In this document: positions 61,601 to 64,000 of the stretch, piece after piece
How positions within the stretch are numbered: position 1 is the stretch's first letter
How the letters are laid out: each line of letters starts with the position of its first letter
The notes under the pieces: generated by a model
Told to the model about the DNA's origin: nothing
The model's database searches: none
Seen by the model: the letters and a program-made list of their open reading frames with translations, nothing else
From: Artemia franciscana
Taxonomy: Eukaryota > Arthropoda > Branchiopoda > Anostraca > Artemiidae
Assembly: GCF_032884065.1 (NCBI RefSeq)
Contig: NC_088864.1
Span: 22,868,994 to 22,932,993 of the forward strand
Direction of reading: 5' to 3'
DNA: 64,000 bases
Made by a program: the position numbers and the translations under genes

Positions 61601-62758
61601 CCGGGGAACGTTTTCGTATCAAAATTTTGCATGAACAAATGAGCAGCTTGATTCAGATAGTTTATCAATCGACAAACTCTTAACCTTCTAATCTATGCTA
61701 ACAATTTAAGGTATAACTGAATGTAGCGTCTAAACAAATTACCTTTGGTTTGTCTTCTTCTTCTTCCTTTTTCTCTTCTGCAGCTTCTTCTTCAACTTCC
61801 TTCTCCCGTTCTTTTTCCAGGACTAATTTAATTGGATAGCCAATAAATTGAGAATGCTTTTTAACTATTTCCTGTAAAAAAAGAAGCTACATTAAGACAA
61901 AAATATAAGGAAACACTTATAATTAATATCTAATTGAATACAGTTCGCAGTCACAACCTTCACATAAATCAACTAAAACTTCTTTCTTCACAAACTTTCT
62001 TTAATTGGAGTTAAATCAATTTTTATAGCAGTTGAGTACAACACGGTGTCGAAAATTTTTCAAATTAATCTCAAGTTTTTGTATGCTCATTCCACCTCTT
62101 AAATTTTTTATTTTTAGATTTTTTTAAACTCTGATATTATCTAACGCCGAGAGATATTTAAAATAAAGCCTCCAATCAAAAATTAATAAACTTTAAAAAT
62201 ATAAACAAAAAGGTAAAAATATAAACTAATAAAATTCAGCTTGCAATTTTTAACCAAGAAGATTATTCTTATAACTTGTCCTATTTATTTTAAATGTTTT
62301 TTAGTAGAGTAACTGTTCTCTTGGGGGACATATACGTATATATACAACATATACAAAGCAGTCCCAGTAATTATAACCTCAAAATTAGATCAACCTCTTT
62401 CAAGGACATATGCAATACCACCATGAAGGAAGACAATTCAATACATTTTGTTTCTTACATCTACTTATAAAAATCCATCCTTTATCCATTTTACGAAAAA
62501 TCAAAATCAATGACCTGTATTTGATTTAACGGTGAGAGGACAAATTAAAACTCAGGTGATCGAAAGATAAATGAAGGTTTGGCATTTTCTATAGAACTAA
62601 TGACTATATACTAGTATATTGAGATAAAACAATCAAACTTTAAGCTTGAATCCAAGTTTCAATTCTTTCTGGCGCACAGATTAGCGCATGTTCAACACTG
62701 TAAAATCAAAAATTTCTTCATAAAAGTCAAAAAGTTCTAACCATCAAAATGCAGACAG

Positions 62759-62793
<35 letters not shown>

Positions 62794-63290
62794 ATAAATT
62801 TACTGCATTATATAACAAGTTGGATTGGACAAGTAAGACTTTATCTCTCTGGAATATTCTTTTTAGACGGTTAATAGTTCCAATTCTCAACACCATAATT
62901 AAAACATTTCAACACGGCCAGAACCTCGCCGTACTATGTGAATTTAAGAATTAGACACAACACACAAAACAGTGAACAAGAGTCAAGATGTGGGAATACA
63001 GAATAATGAACGTTCCCATTTCTCTATAAAAATAAAACCCTACAAACCTTAATTTTTCTTTCCTCGAGGTATTCTAGTTGATCTTCTTTCATATGAAGTA
63101 CAATCTTGGTTCCACGTCCAAGAGGCTCACCACTGTCTGGTCGAATGGTGAAGGAACCACCAGCAGCAGATTCCCATACATATTGTTCATCGTCGTTGTG
63201 CTTGGAAGTGACAACAACACGGTCAGCGACAAGGTATGCAGAATAGAAACCAACACCAAACTGACCAATCATGGAAATATCAGCACCAGC
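49305..63290 (-). CDS. Hsp90: Cytosolic Hsp90 chaperone, copy B (5' end off window)
   Basis: Tandem paralogue of copy A. Exons 2-8 are joined from 63290-63048, 61871-61743, 59676-59239, 55071-54816, 53325-53093, 51518-51169 and 49422-49305. Every exon has exactly the length and phase of its counterpart, and all splice sites are GT-AG. Over residues 111-698 only five differences occur: K188R, I355V, A673T, A674V and E678[16 protein letters not shown], the catalytic-loop Arg in ISREMLQQN and the C-terminal MEEVD are intact, with no stop or frameshift, so it should be functional. The first coding exon (residues 1-110) and the promoter are expected about 2 kb beyond 63290, past the window edge. 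Its introns are mostly longer, chiefly the fourth coding intron (4.2 kb), which carries two LINE insertions. Confidence 0.93.
49610..49676 (+). repeat. (A)67 homopolymer
   Basis: 67 consecutive A in the last intron of copy B. It may be the tail of a processed insertion or simple slippage expansion. No element body is recognisable next to it. Its assembled length is unreliable. Confidence 0.85.
51169..51518 (-). CDS. Hsp90: Hsp90 B coding exon 7
   Basis: 350 nt, residues 544-660, the same protein as copy A. Acceptor TTTTTTATAG, donor GTAAAT. The split Arg codon is CG/G here and AG/G in copy A. Confidence 0.92.
53093..53325 (-). CDS. Hsp90: Hsp90 B coding exon 6
   Basis: 233 nt, residues 466-543, the same protein as copy A. 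About two base differences. Flanking intron sequence diverges within tens of bases. Confidence 0.92.
54816..55071 (-). CDS. Hsp90: Hsp90 B coding exon 5
   Basis: 256 nt, residues 381-465, the same protein as copy A, with about four synonymous changes. Acceptor TTTTACAG, donor GTACAT. Confidence 0.92.
55310..56920 (-). mobile_element. LINE with RNase H domain, in Hsp90 B intron
   Basis: Minus-strand C-terminal part of a non-LTR retrotransposon of the RNase H-bearing group (I/Jockey-like). The RNase H block has [35 protein letters not shown] and [15 protein letters not shown]. The usual His of the W-x-P-x-H-x-G motif is Asn. One in-frame TAA (56519-56521) splits the reading between I-A-I and K-A-L. 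A terminal C-x2-C-x6-H-x4-C knuckle lies in [18 protein letters not shown]. Intron sequence homologous to copy A stops near 55310 and resumes near 56920, which brackets the insertion. Copy A has no counterpart. Confidence 0.75.
55413..55435. repeat. Perfect 10-bp-arm hairpin
   Basis: TCTCAAAGTG, a 3-nt loop, then CACTTTGAGA. It lies at the 3' side of the LINE insertion, close to its boundary. Confidence 0.8.
57080..58035 (-). mobile_element. Second LINE fragment in Hsp90 B intron
   Basis: Minus-strand reverse-transcriptase C-terminal half. [20 protein letters not shown] (57811-58026), then an [15 protein letters not shown] region around 57800 (intact YADD box) and a long tail to CFLQ at 57187 with a stop in between. 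It is 5' truncated at about 58035. Homology with the copy A intron resumes there (CTAAAGCTAGGTGCAGAAA). The reverse-transcriptase tail differs from the neighbouring RNase H LINE, and intron sequence shared with copy A separates them, so this is an independent insertion. Confidence 0.75.
59239..59676 (-). CDS. Hsp90: Hsp90 B coding exon 4
   Basis: 438 nt, residues 235-380. About three base differences from copy A, one coding (V355). About 40 bp of intron on its upstream side also match copy A before similarity drops. Confidence 0.93.
60395..60712 (-). mobile_element. tRNA-derived SINE
   Basis: Read on the minus strand from about 60712, a tRNA-like head has an A box TTGCCGAGGGG (60690-60700) and a B box GTTCGATTCC (60640-60649), about 40 bp apart. 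A tRNA-unrelated body of about 230 bp follows (with GGGCACCGGGAGAAAACTTT and GGGCCATGAAGCGG) and then an AT-rich tail. It lies in the third coding intron of Hsp90 B and is absent from the same intron of copy A. Confidence 0.7.
60719..60751. repeat. Perfect 14-bp-arm hairpin beside the SINE
   Basis: ATCAACAAAGCACA, 5-nt loop ATTAC, then TGTGCTTTGTTGAT, with no mismatch. It starts seven bases from the SINE head. Confidence 0.9.
61743..61871 (-). CDS. Hsp90: Hsp90 B coding exon 3
   Basis: 129 nt, residues 192-234, [20 protein letters not shown] to DKPK. The protein is identical to copy A. Confidence 0.92.
62762..62792 (+). repeat. (A)31 homopolymer
   Basis: 31 A in a row in the second coding intron of copy B. 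No element body is recognised. Confidence 0.85.
63048..63290 (-). CDS. Hsp90: Hsp90 B coding exon 2
   Basis: 243 nt, residues 111-191, with [15 protein letters not shown] and [13 protein letters not shown]. Arg at 188. Its upstream acceptor is CTTTATAG. Confidence 0.93.
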
Positions 63291-64000
63291 CTATAAAGGA
63301 GGAGAAAAAAGAATTAGTGCCGAATAACAATACACTGAGACAATAAGGTGAGAATTAAACGCGAGAAAAAAACGTACTAGTTTTGTAATAAATAAAATCC
63401 ACTCAAGTCAGGATTAGAAGACTTCTTCCTGGACAACAAATAAAGCAGCAGTTTTGACTCTCCTCAGACATCTTATTTATCTCAATCTTATTCCCTATAC
63501 AATATACAATGATTGAAGTGTTCAGTAAATATTGAGTGACTTGCAATAAATAATTCTGTACTACGCCGAACCTTACCAACTTATTTTTGAACCTTTTCCT
63601 TAATGATTCGCTTCTAAAATTAAGAGACATTTGATTGTAGTCATGACCGATTTGCATTAAAAAAAGAATACTCAATTCAGGAAAATTTAAGGAACTGGTG
63701 TGGTGGTTTTGGTCAACTATAATCTGTTAAGAATATCCATTCACTCACATTGATTCAAGGGTGACAAAGACCCCCTGGAAGAAGATCCTCCCTTGGGAAA
63801 TTATATATGCATAACTAATTGGTTGAACGAAAAATAACAAGAACATGAAAAAACCAGAGCATGGAAAAAAGTAAGGTCGTTTATTTTAAACAAAGAAGGC
63901 TAAATCAAATCATATTGAGCAGTAGGTAAGGCTTGTAAAAAATCATATTATTGATTGTGACTACAAGTTATACTAAAAAAATATCTACACAGAGATTCAT
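63291..64000 (-). other. First coding intron of Hsp90 B, partial
   Basis: It runs to the window edge. No first exon is present, which agrees with the 2.1-kb length of this intron in copy A. No other gene is recognised. Confidence 0.7.

Noticed and set aside
1-64000. CRISPR array, operons or bacterial genes
   Set aside because: No spaced short direct repeats and no operon-like gene packing. Introns and retroelements show this is an animal nuclear sequence.

Overview
The window is AT-rich eukaryotic (metazoan, arthropod-like) DNA dominated by two tandem, same-orientation (minus strand) copies of a cytosolic Hsp90 gene, set in dense transposon debris. Spliceosomal introns, an arthropod-type initiator, LINE, hAT and SINE remnants and the Hsp90 protein point to an arthropod, most likely a crustacean. 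The high-copy repeat at 43701-45200 resembles what I remember from brine shrimp (Artemia), but I could not check this.

Layout. 1-9354 is a nest of mobile elements on the minus strand. A degenerate LINE is broken by a second LINE fragment (1970-2850) and by a 2.85-kb inverted-repeat element (2910-5763) that encodes a FEN1/XPG-like nuclease domain with a CXC zinc domain. Upstream it is joined to a 1,026-bp palindrome carrying a LINE ORF1 with a PHD finger. 9355-20500 holds a 450-bp tandem duplication, another LINE, two ZMYM1-type hAT remnants and a 248-bp dimeric satellite. 20500-38640 is Hsp90 copy A, complete: poly(A) signal, eight coding exons (698 residues ending MEEVD), a 3.8-kb 5'-UTR intron ending exactly at the ATG, a predicted 64-nt leader exon, and a promoter with two heat-shock-element clusters. 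38640-47230 is intergenic repeat-rich DNA. 47230-64000 is Hsp90 copy B, whose exons 2-8 are present; its first coding exon and promoter lie beyond the right edge.

The two copies have identical exon lengths and splice phases, five amino-acid differences over the 588 shared residues, and a repeat distance of about 27.1 kb. Exons are nearly identical while introns are much more divergent. Copy B alone carries two LINE insertions in its fourth coding intron and a tRNA-derived SINE in its third. Together the two genes would supply the same cytosolic chaperone. Only copy A's promoter is visible, and it has a textbook heat-shock architecture.

The least ordinary item is the inverted-repeat element with the nuclease-CXC protein and no recognisable transposase. 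The second is the equal-length palindrome of LINE sequence.
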